Positions 5,567 to 12,617 of a DNA stretch of 13,841 nucleotides are shown piece by piece. The notes below the pieces were generated by a model. The model was not told where the DNA came from. It ran no database searches and saw only the letters and a program-made list of their open reading frames with translations. Origin of the DNA: CAYLMG01 sp964464635. GTDB lineage: Bacteria > Planctomycetota > Phycisphaerae > Sedimentisphaerales > Anaerobacaceae. The stretch is from contig CAYXGT010000074.1 in NCBI GenBank assembly GCA_964464635.1, forward strand, positions 1 to 13,841. The letters run 5' to 3'. Positions within the stretch are counted from its first letter, which is position 1. Every line of letters begins with the position of its first letter. The position numbers and the translations under genes were made by a program.

Positions 5567-7987
5567 TTATTTCACGCGCCACTCGAAAATCCCTGCCGAG
5601 AAACCCTGCTGCATCTGCAGCTCAATGCGAAGGGCGTCAGTTTTGACCGTTTCGAATATAATCCTGTTCAATTTATCCTTTTCGAGCCTGAAACCGTCGG
5701 GCGCCCAGACAGTCCTCCATTCGCTGCCTTTTCTGTATTGAATTTTGAAGCTTTCCGGCCGGCGATTTTCTTCGTCCCCGAGCCAGTAAATATCCACGAT
5801 GCTCGGCTCATAAACTTTTCCAAAATCATACTGCAGCCACTCGGTTGTGCCTTTTTTGGGCAGGAAGGTGAAGACTGGAAACGATGTGTCAGAGGAGCTT
5901 GTCGGGACAAGGCCGTCATTGACAGCCTCTATGCCTATTCCTTTTTCGGATGCGCTTACCATGCTGGTCTCGGCGATGGAGGGCAAGCCGGCGGGCTCTA
6001 CTGCGTTTTCATCCCTGGCGAGCCATACGGCCATTTCGCCGCGGCCTCTGTGTGACCAGGCGTAATACGGTATGGCCTGAAAATTTTTCCTTTCCTTAAC
6101 GATGGTTTGCTCGTCGTCTGTTTTTTCAAGGCGATATGCCTGGGCAATGCCTTTTATAACCGTGAGGCCGTTTAGAAGTGCCGGGCGAAATTGGGCTTCA
6201 AGGTTTGCCGTATCTTCCAGCAGCAGGTTCAGGACACGGCCGTCCTCCACATCGGGCGCTTCCATACAGTAAACAATTGGCCCTCGCTGCAGAGCGACGC
6301 GGCCTTTATCCTCTGCAACTTTTTCGTTAGCGAGCAGGCGTCTGACAGGCATCGGGAGATTGAATTCAATTACGTCACCTTTTTCCCAGCGAAGATTAAT
6401 ACGTGCAAAACCCTTATCCATATCGAAAGCGACGGGGACACCATTGACCTTAAGGTTTACCTGCTCATCATTGTCCTGCATAAAACTGTACAAGTCGCTC
6501 GGCAGCGGTTTGTTTCGCGACCAGCAGGGTATTCGAATGCACATTGTAAAAGTTGCCGACCTTTCCGGCTCGACCATAATCCTGACCGCACCATCCCAGG
6601 GGTAATTTGTGAGCTGCTTTATCTGCACTTTTCTGCCGCCAAGCTCAACGGTTGTCTGGCTCGTAACGAAGAGATTTACGTAAAATTCATCGCCGCGCTT
6701 CGCATAGACATAGCCCGGAAGTGATGCCATAAACCGCGTAATATTACCCGGACAGCAGGCGCATACGAACCACTCACTTCGAGCGTGCTGACCTCGTGAG
6801 GCAAGTGCGTTGGGGTAGAAAAACAAACTGCCATCCATCGAGACGCCTGAGATTAGCGCGTTATAAAGCGTTCTCTCAAGGACATCGATATATTTGGCGT
6901 CAGCGTGGAGCAGAAACATCCTCTGATTCCAGAAGACGTTTGCTATTGATGCGCACGTTTCGCAATATGCGCTCATATTCGGCAAATCATAGTTCGGGCC
7001 GAATCCCTCTATCGAGGGGTCCGAACCCAGGCCGCCCGTCACGTAAAGTTTTTTTCCGACGACGTTGTCCCAGAGCTCATCGAGCGCCCTTACATAATTT
7101 CTGTCGGAAGTCAATGCTGCGACATCGGCCATTGCTGAATACATATAGCCTGCCCGGACGGCGTGACCTACAGCCTCGTTCTGGTCAACGACCCTTTTAT
7201 GCGTCTGCGAATATTCCTCGCCGCCGGGACCGCGAGTATCAAGAAAGAATTTGGCGAGGTTTAGATATTTTTCCTGTCCTGTTGCCTCGTAAAGCTTTAC
7301 AAGGCCGAGCTCTATTTCCTGGTGTCCCGGTGCGGTTTCATTTTTGCCGGGCCCAAAGACCTCGCACAACAACTCGGCGTTTTTTATCGCAACATCAAGC
7401 AGGTTGCGCTTGCCGGTAGCATAAAAATGTGCGGTAGCTGCCTCGTACAGATGCCCCATATTGTAAAGCTCGTGGCTGTGGCCTGACAGGTTAGCCCATC
7501 GTTCATCACCCAGTCGCCTCATCAAAGTCCGGGATTTGTTCGTTCTTGCGGTGTACAGGTATCCGTCATTTTCCTGGGCGGCAGCAATCAGTTTGATAAG
7601 GGCGTCAACATAATTGTCAAGCGCAGGGTCGGGGTGGACACTCAGGGAATAGCTCGCACCTTCGATAATCTTATATACATCCGTATCATCAAATGGATAA
7701 ACGCCTTTGTGTTCGCCTTCTTTTAAGCCTCCCGCTATTGCGAAATTATCTATACGTCCGGTTTCCTGACATTTTTTGAACGCCGCAGGTATGGTGACTT
7801 TTCTGTTTGTTTCTATTCGGCGTGACCAGAAGTCGTCGCTTATTTTAACATCTGTAAAAGGTACCGGTTTCATTTTTTCGTCAGCTTCACTAATAGCCTT
7901 TTTCTTTCCACAGCCGTTCAAAATGACAACTGAAGTAAAGGCAAAAATTCCCACGCTCAAAACTTTGAATAAAATACCCTCTTTCAT
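5567..7987 (-). CDS. GH127 (DUF1680) glycoside hydrolase lipoprotein, beta-L-arabinofuranosidase-like
   Basis: 806 residues from the ATG at 7987. The N-terminus is a lipoprotein signal: hydrophobic stretch then ILNGC with the lipidated Cys at 26, followed by charged GKKK. The open frame extends 42 codons further upstream, but this start has AGAAGGA 7 bases before it and makes a proper signal peptide. The (alpha/alpha) barrel domain of family GH127 follows. By comparison with the bifidobacterial enzyme HypBA1, the acid/base Glu is E327, the zinc ligands are E343, C345, C411 and C412, and C411 is the nucleophile (ETC at 343-345, CACCPGN at 409-415). After a beta-sandwich region, the last ~120 residues resemble a discoidin/CBM32-like domain (TEWLQYDFG...). 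It likely removes L-arabinofuranose or a related residue from plant or algal glycans at the cell envelope. No transporter or other glycan gene is adjacent. Confidence 0.88.
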   Translation of the reverse strand: MKEGILFKVLSVGIFAFTSVVILNGCGKKKAISEADEKMKPVPFTDVKISDDFWSRRIETNRKVTIPAAFKKCQETGRIDNFAIAGGLKEGEHKGVYPFDDTDVYKIIEGASYSLSVHPDPALDNYVDALIKLIAAAQENDGYLYTARTNKSRTLMRRLGDERWANLSGHSHELYNMGHLYEAATAHFYATGKRNLLDVAIKNAELLCEVFGPGKNETAPGHQEIELGLVKLYEATGQEKYLNLAKFFLDTRGPGGEEYSQTHKRVVDQNEAVGHAVRAGYMYSAMADVAALTSDRNYVRALDELWDNVVGKKLYVTGGLGSDPSIEGFGPNYDLPNMSAYCETCASIANVFWNQRMFLLHADAKYIDVLERTLYNALISGVSMDGSLFFYPNALASRGQHARSEWFVCACCPGNITRFMASLPGYVYAKRGDEFYVNLFVTSQTTVELGGRKVQIKQLTNYPWDGAVRIMVEPERSATFTMCIRIPCWSRNKPLPSDLYSFMQDNDEQVNLKVNGVPVAFDMDKGFARINLRWEKGDVIEFNLPMPVRRLLANEKVAEDKGRVALQRGPIVYCMEAPDVEDGRVLNLLLEDTANLEAQFRPALLNGLTVIKGIAQAYRLEKTDDEQTIVKERKNFQAIPYYAWSHRGRGEMAVWLARDENAVEPAGLPSIAETSMVSASEKGIGIEAVNDGLVPTSSSDTSFPVFTFLPKKGTTEWLQYDFGKVYEPSIVDIYWLGDEENRRPESFKIQYRKGSEWRTVWAPDGFRLEKDKLNRIIFETVKTDALRIELQMQQGFSAGIFEWRVK

Positions 7988-7994
7988 ATTCCAA

Positions 7995-8001
7995 TCCTTC
8001 T
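7995..8001 (-). promoter_or_regulatory. ribosome binding site deciding the GH127 start
   Basis: AGAAGGA on the minus strand, 7 bases before the ATG at 7987. It selects the internal start that gives a normal lipoprotein signal peptide over a start at 8113, which would overlap thiE by 14 bases and bury the signal peptide 42 residues inside. Confidence 0.75.
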
Positions 8002-8099
8002 TATCTGTTTTTGCTGCTTTGTTCCTGACCTGTTTTTTTATCATAAAGGATAAAAAACAACAAGCGTAAAGGCGCACTTTGAGCACCGAAGCTGAGAAA

Positions 8100-9152
8100 T
8101 CACTTCTGCTCAAATGGGGCTATTTTCTCTTTTAACTGCTGACACGCCGTCTTCGGATTCTCGGCGGCAGTAACAGCCCTGCAGACCGCTATCGCTTTCG
8201 CACCGGCCTTTAATACCTCTTCGACGTTCCCGATGTCTATACCGCCGATAGCAACGTGGCCAATACCGGTTCCCTGGAGCATCTTAATGCCCTGTGAAAC
8301 GTAATCCAGACCTACCGCCTCTGCGGTCGGCTTGGTCGGTGTCGAGTGTACAGGGCCGAGACTTATGTAATTAACACCTTCATCAATAGCTGCTTTTAAT
8401 TGCTTAGGCGAATGTGTGCTTTTGCCGATTATCAATGGCCTGGCTGCGAGCTTTCGTGCTGCGTGAGGCGGCAAATCATTCTGGCCGAGATGAACGCCGT
8501 CGGCGCCTGCTGCTGCCGCAACGTCGGCCCTGTCGTTTACGATGCTGAGCGTGCCGCCGTCGCTGCAGATTTTGACGAACTCGGCAGCCATCGCGTATAG
8601 TTTGTCATCCTCAATGGATTTTGCTCTGAGCTGAATGCAGTCGGCGCCGCCTGCGGCACAGCTCTGCGTCAAAGCAAAAACCTCAGCAGGCAGGTTGCTT
8701 GTAATAACAATATATAGACGAACTTTTCTGAATTTTTCTGCTGCATCACCGAACAGGACTATATCTTTCTCGAGGCTGTAAGAGCTGTACCGCAAATCCT
8801 CGATTCCTGCTGCCACTGCCGAATCAATCGGTGAAATTGTCTCGGCTAATACCCGCAGGGCTTCTGCAAGCCGTCTGCAGGCGGCGGTGAAGCTATCTTT
8901 TAAGTCGGCTCTTCGAAGCTGGCTATCGACGACCTGTCCGATGCCGACATCGCCGGCTGTATCCCTGCTCGAAATAAGGCCAATTGCATCCAACCGGCCG
9001 ACGGCGGCGCAAAGCTGATGACGAAGCTGCTTCGCCCTCGCAGTTAGAGGGCTGGAATCCAGATAAAATCTGCAGTACTCTTCGATGAGACGAGCCGCTT
9101 CCCTTGCCCTGTTGAAATTGGCGTCAATAATTCTGTAGGTAGCCCTTTCCAT
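8100..9152 (-). CDS. thiE: ThiD2-ThiE fusion, thiamine-phosphate synthase
   Basis: 350 residues. Positions 1-135 form an alpha-helical domain beginning YRIIDANFNRAREAARLIEEY, the hallmark of the ThiD2 family often fused in front of ThiE and proposed to act as a phosphomethylpyrimidine kinase. Positions about 143-350 are the TIM-barrel ThiE, which joins the pyrimidine diphosphate and the thiazole phosphate to make thiamine phosphate. ThiE motifs seen: IQLRAK (173-178), NDRAD (206-210), GVHLGQND (219-226), GKSTHS (243-248), GPVHSTPTKP (266-275) and the C-terminal AIGGI phosphate-binding loop. All key residues appear intact. There is no ribosome binding site before the ATG; a consensus TATAAT lies 10 bases upstream. 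No TPP riboswitch is seen. It is separated from the downstream GH127 gene by 112 bases. Confidence 0.93.
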   Translation of the reverse strand: MERATYRIIDANFNRAREAARLIEEYCRFYLDSSPLTARAKQLRHQLCAAVGRLDAIGLISSRDTAGDVGIGQVVDSQLRRADLKDSFTAACRRLAEALRVLAETISPIDSAVAAGIEDLRYSSYSLEKDIVLFGDAAEKFRKVRLYIVITSNLPAEVFALTQSCAAGGADCIQLRAKSIEDDKLYAMAAEFVKICSDGGTLSIVNDRADVAAAAGADGVHLGQNDLPPHAARKLAARPLIIGKSTHSPKQLKAAIDEGVNYISLGPVHSTPTKPTAEAVGLDYVSQGIKMLQGTGIGHVAIGGIDIGNVEEVLKAGAKAIAVCRAVTAAENPKTACQQLKEKIAPFEQK

Positions 9153-9162
9153 AACGAAAATG

Positions 9163-9168
9163 ATTATA
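9163..9168 (-). promoter_or_regulatory. -10 box of thiE, nearly leaderless
   Basis: Minus-strand TATAAT with only 10 bases between it and the thiE ATG. Transcription starting 6-7 bases downstream would leave a leader of about 3-5 bases. A -35 element is poor at the standard distance; TTGACT occurs about 30 bases upstream of the box, which is too far. Confidence 0.4.
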
Positions 9169-9273
9169 CCCCCCTGGTATGCTGTTGAGTAGTTAAAAAG
9201 TCAACGCTGATAAGCGATGCGCTCTTTTAGAAATAAATACTCAAGAGAGCTTAGTGAGAGGAGCAAAAGCAGC

Positions 9274-9434
9274 ATTAAAAACGGAGTCGTTCTCCTCCGT
9301 AACGACTCCGTACATTTTTCTAACAGGGCCGGCAAGCCAGCCCTGTTTGTTCCTGAAATTGGGCGGGAATCATCCTCCTCCAAATTCGGTACTTTTTGGA
9401 CGGCCGCCCAATATCATAGACCAAAGAGCCAAAA
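9274..9434 (-). ncRNA. candidate sigma-54-dependent small RNA with three stem-loops
   Basis: A gene-free stretch with a sigma-54-type promoter upstream and an intrinsic terminator at its end would give a transcript of about 160 nt. In transcript order: stem 1, ATTGGGCGG/CCGCCCAAT (9412-9404 with 9366-9358, 37-base loop); stem 2, AACAGGGC/GCCCTGTT (9347-9340 with 9329-9322); stem 3, ACGGAGTCGTT/AACGACTCCGT (9311-9301 with 9291-9281, 9-base loop), then U-run. All three stems are perfect as listed. The transcript has seven GGA triplets; loop 1 carries GGAGGAGGATG and loop 3 is ACGGAGGAG, a pattern like CsrA-binding loops. Alternatives: a leader region, or a tiny peptide gene starting at the ATG at 9373 (17 residues). 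No family is recognised. Confidence 0.38.
9276..9311 (-). terminator. intrinsic terminator (minus strand)
   Basis: Perfect 11-bp stem ACGGAGTCGTT/AACGACTCCGT with a 9-base loop, followed on the minus strand by TTTTAA. It separates whatever is transcribed upstream from thiE. The plus strand also has a T-run (ACATTTTTC) three bases after the stem, so weak bidirectional action is possible. Confidence 0.65.
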
Positions 9435-9444
9435 AGTAGTAATG

Positions 9445-9461
9445 TGCAAAAGGTATGCCAA
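9445..9461 (-). promoter_or_regulatory. sigma-54 (RpoN) type -24/-12 promoter
   Basis: Minus-strand TTGGCATACCTTTTGCA fits the consensus YTGGCACGNNNNTTGCW at every informative position except the CG after TTGGCA, with the exact 12-base GG-to-GC register. The predicted start is near 9434. No protein gene of normal size follows; the next feature is the three-hairpin segment. Confidence 0.5.
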
Positions 9462-9474
9462 CAGGAGCTTGCGC

Positions 9475-9497
9475 TGTCAAAACTTTCTGACAAAGTT
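9475..9497. promoter_or_regulatory. overlapping dyads upstream of the sigma-54 site
   Basis: TGTCA-8 bases-TGACA (9475-9492) overlaps AACTTT-CTGAC-AAAGTT (9481-9497). Both are perfect inverted repeats, centred roughly 37-43 bases upstream of the -12 element. They could be a binding site for an enhancer-binding activator, although such sites usually lie further upstream. Confidence 0.3.
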
Positions 9498-9736
9498 ACT
9501 TAACAACCTGAAGACCAAATATTTATATTTATATGTATAATTGAAGCTTCAGAATGATGCAGATGACGTATTTTAACAGCATGTTGTTTTTTGGCAACAC
9601 AGCTTCTTATTAATCAATTTAAGTTTACATATATGGGACTTAAAAAATAGCTATCAGTGCTTTTTCATCACCCGTTTATAAAAATCAACACTCTCGTAAA
9701 TAAAAATAAACACAGCTACCGTTTTACAGATGCTTT

Positions 9737-9931
9737 TTACAGTCCCCAGGCTTTGGTGAAGGCTTTGAAGCTGCGGTCGTATGTTTTTTCTATTTTCTCG
9801 GGGAAACAGCAGGCAGGAAGCTCTTTTGCAGACAAATGAAACTGCAGACATTCGCAGCAAAGACCTTTTTTGCCGCAGCCTGGATATGAACAGTTACAGC
9901 TTTTTAAGTTCTTTTGCTTGTTGCATTCCAT
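9737..9931 (-). CDS. small cysteine-rich protein, DUF6485-like
   Basis: 64 residues with nine cysteines: C3, C12, C14, C19, C25, C26, C28, C41 and C42, plus H32. The pattern CNCSYPGCGKKGLCCECL followed by ELPACCFP and EKTYDRS matches what I recall of the DUF6485 family of small, probably metal-binding proteins found in anaerobes; the function is unknown. A ribosome binding site AGGAG sits 11 bases before the ATG, slightly far. It begins 32 bases after the stop of the LITAF-like gene, so the two are probably one transcript. No signal peptide or membrane segment. Confidence 0.75.
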   Translation of the reverse strand: MECNKQKNLKSCNCSYPGCGKKGLCCECLQFHLSAKELPACCFPEKIEKTYDRSFKAFTKAWGL

Positions 9932-9963
9932 ATTTTCAGATACTCCTATTTGATATTAGGGAT

Positions 9964-10158
9964 TTATTGCATTATCTTATAGACTTCGTTTCCACATTCG
10001 GCGCATATCCAGTTTTTGTTCATTTTTTTTGCTGATTTGAGCCAGAAAAAAAACCAGATGCCTGCTGTCAGTACGGTTAAAACAGAATTAAGTATGATGC
10101 TGGTTTTCTTTCGCCATACGACTACCTGCTTCAGACACCTGCCGCAGTAACCTTCCAT
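9964..10158 (-). CDS. LITAF-like mini zinc ribbon with membrane segment
   Basis: 64 residues. A CxxC pair at C5/C8 (YCGRC) and a second at C52/C55 (ICAECG) flank a hydrophobic stretch at about 21-40 rich in Leu, Val, Trp and Phe. This is the layout of the LITAF domain, a zinc ribbon split by a membrane-inserting segment, and of small bacterial zinc-ribbon membrane proteins. It probably sits on the inner face of the cytoplasmic membrane with both CxxC pairs joined around one zinc. The role is unknown. No Shine-Dalgarno sequence is visible before the ATG; TATAAA lies close upstream. It precedes the DUF6485-like gene and may be co-transcribed with it. Confidence 0.68.
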   Translation of the reverse strand: MEGYCGRCLKQVVVWRKKTSIILNSVLTVLTAGIWFFFWLKSAKKMNKNWICAECGNEVYKIMQ

Positions 10159-10218
10159 ATACTAATATTTATACAAGCTTAACATATTTGTTCGACGGCA
10201 TTGAAGATTAGTAAATAA

Positions 10219-10249
10219 TATGCTCGTCGCTTTTATAAGGATGAGCATA
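10219..10249 (-). terminator. possible terminator after the GTPase gene
   Basis: TATGCTC and GAGCATA (7 bp) enclose a 17-base loop, followed on the minus strand by TTATTTAC. It lies just after the GTPase stop codon. The stem is short and the tail is AU rather than U-rich, so this is tentative. Confidence 0.35.
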
Positions 10250-10257
10250 ACCGAATT

Positions 10258-11244
10258 TTAAGCGAAGTGCAATTCGAGAATGTCTTTGTCGTTAAGGACG
10301 TGGTCTTTCGGAGCGTTCTGTCCGTCGTAAACACCCGTCCCCCATATTCTTGCGGAGCTGAATTTTTCTGCGAGCTCACGGTGAATGGCGTTGGCGAGGT
10401 CCATAACGGTAGAGCCTGCCGGCAGAGTGAAAGGTTCGGTCAAATCCGCTTTTTTGCCGGGCCGTTTGGTATAAACTCGAATGATATTCGAGAGTTTAAA
10501 AAGTTGTTGCGCAAGTGAGTCAATACCTTCGTGTGTTTCGATTGAGGTGGCAATGACAGGTAAGCTGTGTTTGGAGATTTTTTTTGTTTTTTCGAGGGCA
10601 TCTGGTTTTGCAATGTCGGCTTTCGTGCAGAGATAGAAAGCGGATTTGCCGAAGCGGTTACCGACTGAATCGGTTGCGGGAGTATTTTCGTCAATGAGCA
10701 GGTTTCTCGATTCGAGAAAATCGAGCAGGATGTTCAACTGCTTTTCGATGTTTTCCGAGAGGTCGATGACGATTGCGATAAGGTTGCAGTTTCGGTAAAC
10801 TCCGACCTGGCCCGGCGTTACAAAATCTGCTGTAACAGGGGGGGTGTCGATAAGCTGAATCTGGATGTCCTCGAAGCGGACCATTCCCGGGACGGGGGCG
10901 TTTGTGGCGTATGGGAAATCCGCGACGTTGACTTTGGCATTGGTCAGGCTTGCGACGATTGAGCTTTTTCCGCTGTTCGGAGTACCTATCAGGGAAATCT
11001 GGGCGGCGCCTGTTTTGGGGATATAGAAGATGTCTGTAGTTTTTGCTGTGCCTGTTTTTTGTGTAGCGGCTTCTTTGAGTTTCGATAGTTTTCTTCGCAG
11101 GTCGGCCTTCAGGTGGTCGGTGCCCTTGTGCTTGGGCATAACGGCGAGCATACGCTCGACAGCGAGGATTTTTTCCTCGTTGGTGACCGCTTCGCGGTAC
11201 CACTTTTCAGCCTTAAAATATTCCGGTGTTAAATTCGCAGGCAT
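10258..11244 (-). CDS. DRG/Obg-type GTPase with C-terminal TGS domain
   Basis: 328 residues from the ATG at 11244. It contains an N-terminal helical segment beginning MPANLTPEYFKAEKWYREA, a GTPase domain with G1 GTPNSGKSS (87-95), switch region FPYATNAPVPG, G3 DTPP (133-136) and G4 TKAD (207-210), and a TGS domain at about 252-328 ending ILELHF. This is the short DRG/Obg-like family that lacks the Obg N-terminal fold; such GTPases are linked to ribosomes or RNA but this subgroup is uncharacterised. The frame is open 10 codons further, but those codons come from a flanking repeat and MPANLTPEY is the usual family start. No ribosome binding site is visible (only an A-run before the ATG). It is 170 bases downstream of leuB and functionally unrelated to it. 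Confidence 0.88.
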   Translation of the reverse strand: MPANLTPEYFKAEKWYREAVTNEEKILAVERMLAVMPKHKGTDHLKADLRRKLSKLKEAATQKTGTAKTTDIFYIPKTGAAQISLIGTPNSGKSSIVASLTNAKVNVADFPYATNAPVPGMVRFEDIQIQLIDTPPVTADFVTPGQVGVYRNCNLIAIVIDLSENIEKQLNILLDFLESRNLLIDENTPATDSVGNRFGKSAFYLCTKADIAKPDALEKTKKISKHSLPVIATSIETHEGIDSLAQQLFKLSNIIRVYTKRPGKKADLTEPFTLPAGSTVMDLANAIHRELAEKFSSARIWGTGVYDGQNAPKDHVLNDKDILELHFA

Positions 11245-11248
11245 TTTT

Positions 11249-11383
11249 TTTAACCGCGGATACCTTGGGTACAAGTTATACTGATTTCACGAATTAAAAT
11301 ACTTATTTAACCGCGGATTAACGCGGATTTTCACGGATTATGTTATTTTTTTAACCGCGGATTACGTGGATTTTCACGGATTA
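11249..11383. repeat. cluster of TAACCGCGGATT short direct repeats
   Basis: Two near-identical copies of about 34 bases lie at 11306-11340 and 11350-11383; each runs TTTAACCGCGGATTA, then a (AC)GCGGA or CGTGGA variant, then TTTTCACGGATTA. A third, partial copy (TTTAACCGCGGATA) is at 11249-11262, directly before the GTPase start codon. Each copy contains the palindrome CCGCGG. They fill most of the leuB-GTPase spacer and look like a dispersed intergenic repeat family. Confidence 0.65.
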
Positions 11384-11414
11384 TTAATTATTCGTTTCAT
11401 TTTTTTCATAATCT

Positions 11415-12503
11415 TTATTCAGCGACTTTTTCGGCGACCATATCTCCTACCTGCGTTGTTGAATATCCCATTTTTCCTGCGGCGAGGGATTTTAACTTAT
11501 TTGCGGTTACAAATTTGACTGAATCTTCAACCTTTTTCGCAGCTTCGTCCTCGCCGAGCGTTTCGAGCATCATCTGCATAGCACAAATGGCAGCGAGAGG
11601 ATTGATTACCCCCTTGCCTGTATATTTGGGAGCGGAGCCGCCGATGGGCTCGAACATACTGACGCCTTCGGGGTTGATGTTTCCGCCTGCGGCGATGCCC
11701 ATACCGCCCTGAGTTATTGCGCCGAGGTCGGTTATGATGTCACCGAACATATTGCCTGTCACCAGCACGTCGAACCATTCGGGATTTTTGACCATCCACA
11801 TACAGCAGGCATCGACGTGATAATAGTCTCTTCTGATATCGGGGTAATCTTTTTTGCCCATTTCGTGAAAGGCCCTTTCCCAGAGGTCGTAAACAAAGGT
11901 AAGGACGTTTGTTTTTCCGACAAGGCCGAGGGTATTTTCGTTACTTAGGCCGCGAGCTTTTTTACCGCGTTTTTTTGCGTACTCGAAGGCGTACCGCAGA
12001 CAGCGGTCAACCTGGAAACGGTTATAGACCGAGGTTTGTATCGCTACCTCGTTCGGCGTTCCTTTCATACTGAATCCGCCGGTGCCGGTGTAAAGGTCAC
12101 CTGTGTTTTCGCGGACGACGACGTAATCGATGTGCTCAGGGCCTTTGTCCTTTAGAGGACACTCGACGCCGGGATAGAGCTTTACCGGACGAAGATTTAT
12201 GTACTGGTCGAGCTCGAAACGGGCCTTTAGCAGTATTCCCTTTTCGAGTATGCCGGGCTTTACGTCAGGATGGCCGATAGCGCCGAGTAATATCGCATCG
12301 AAACTTCTCAGCTCTTCGATAGCGCTGTCGGGCAGAGTTTCGCCAGTACGCATATACCTTTCTCCGCCGAAATCGAAGTCGGTTAAATCTACTTTGAAAT
12401 TGAATTTGTCTGCAGCGGTTTTTAATACCTTGACAGCCTCAACAGCCACTTCGGGCCCTGTTCCGTCACCGCCGATTACCGCAATTTTGTACGTCTTCGC
12501 CAT
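11415..12503 (-). CDS. leuB: 3-isopropylmalate dehydrogenase
   Basis: Oxidative decarboxylation of 3-isopropylmalate to 2-ketoisocaproate with NAD, the third leucine-specific step; cytosolic. 362 residues, standard length. Motifs: GGDGTGPE (11-18), substrate arginines R95 and R105 around LDQYINLR, RENTGDLYTG (131-140) with the catalytic Tyr138, GKTNV with Lys197, and metal-binding Asp231, Asp255 and Asp259 in HVDACC and GNMFGDIITD. The cofactor loop reads EPIGGSAPKYTGKG instead of the common EPIHGSAPDIAGKG, a variant form. The start has AAGGAG 7 bases before the ATG. It is the last leu gene of the cluster, 114 bases after the DUF1877-like gene. Confidence 0.93.
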   Translation of the reverse strand: MAKTYKIAVIGGDGTGPEVAVEAVKVLKTAADKFNFKVDLTDFDFGGERYMRTGETLPDSAIEELRSFDAILLGAIGHPDVKPGILEKGILLKARFELDQYINLRPVKLYPGVECPLKDKGPEHIDYVVVRENTGDLYTGTGGFSMKGTPNEVAIQTSVYNRFQVDRCLRYAFEYAKKRGKKARGLSNENTLGLVGKTNVLTFVYDLWERAFHEMGKKDYPDIRRDYYHVDACCMWMVKNPEWFDVLVTGNMFGDIITDLGAITQGGMGIAAGGNINPEGVSMFEPIGGSAPKYTGKGVINPLAAICAMQMMLETLGEDEAAKKVEDSVKFVTANKLKSLAAGKMGYSTTQVGDMVAEKVAE

Positions 12504-12617
12504 TTAATTTCTCCTTCTAACAATCTTGTATCATTGTGTTGCAGTCTATTCTACCTTTTTAATTTATGTTTTCTATTGCGTCTCTAAAAACATCACATTA
12601 AACAGTCTGTTTGTTCA

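Noticed and set aside
6796..7419. 207-codon plus-strand frame, arginine-rich
   Set aside because: Antisense shadow of the GH127 gene; composition is an artefact of the opposite-strand codons.
7988..8113. Upstream extension of the GH127 frame overlapping thiE
   Set aside because: The internal ATG at 7987 has a good ribosome binding site and yields a normal lipoprotein signal peptide; the extension has neither.
9153..9240. TPP riboswitch upstream of thiE
   Set aside because: No CTGAGA, ACCTGA or GGTTAATACC-type elements are present, and the -10 box is too close to the start to leave room for one.
9201..9383. 60-codon minus-strand frame with a leucine-rich stretch and TTG start
   Set aside because: It runs through stems 2 and 3 of the hairpin cluster and past the terminator; its leucine run comes from CTT/CTC-rich DNA. 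No family resemblance, so I treat it as non-coding.
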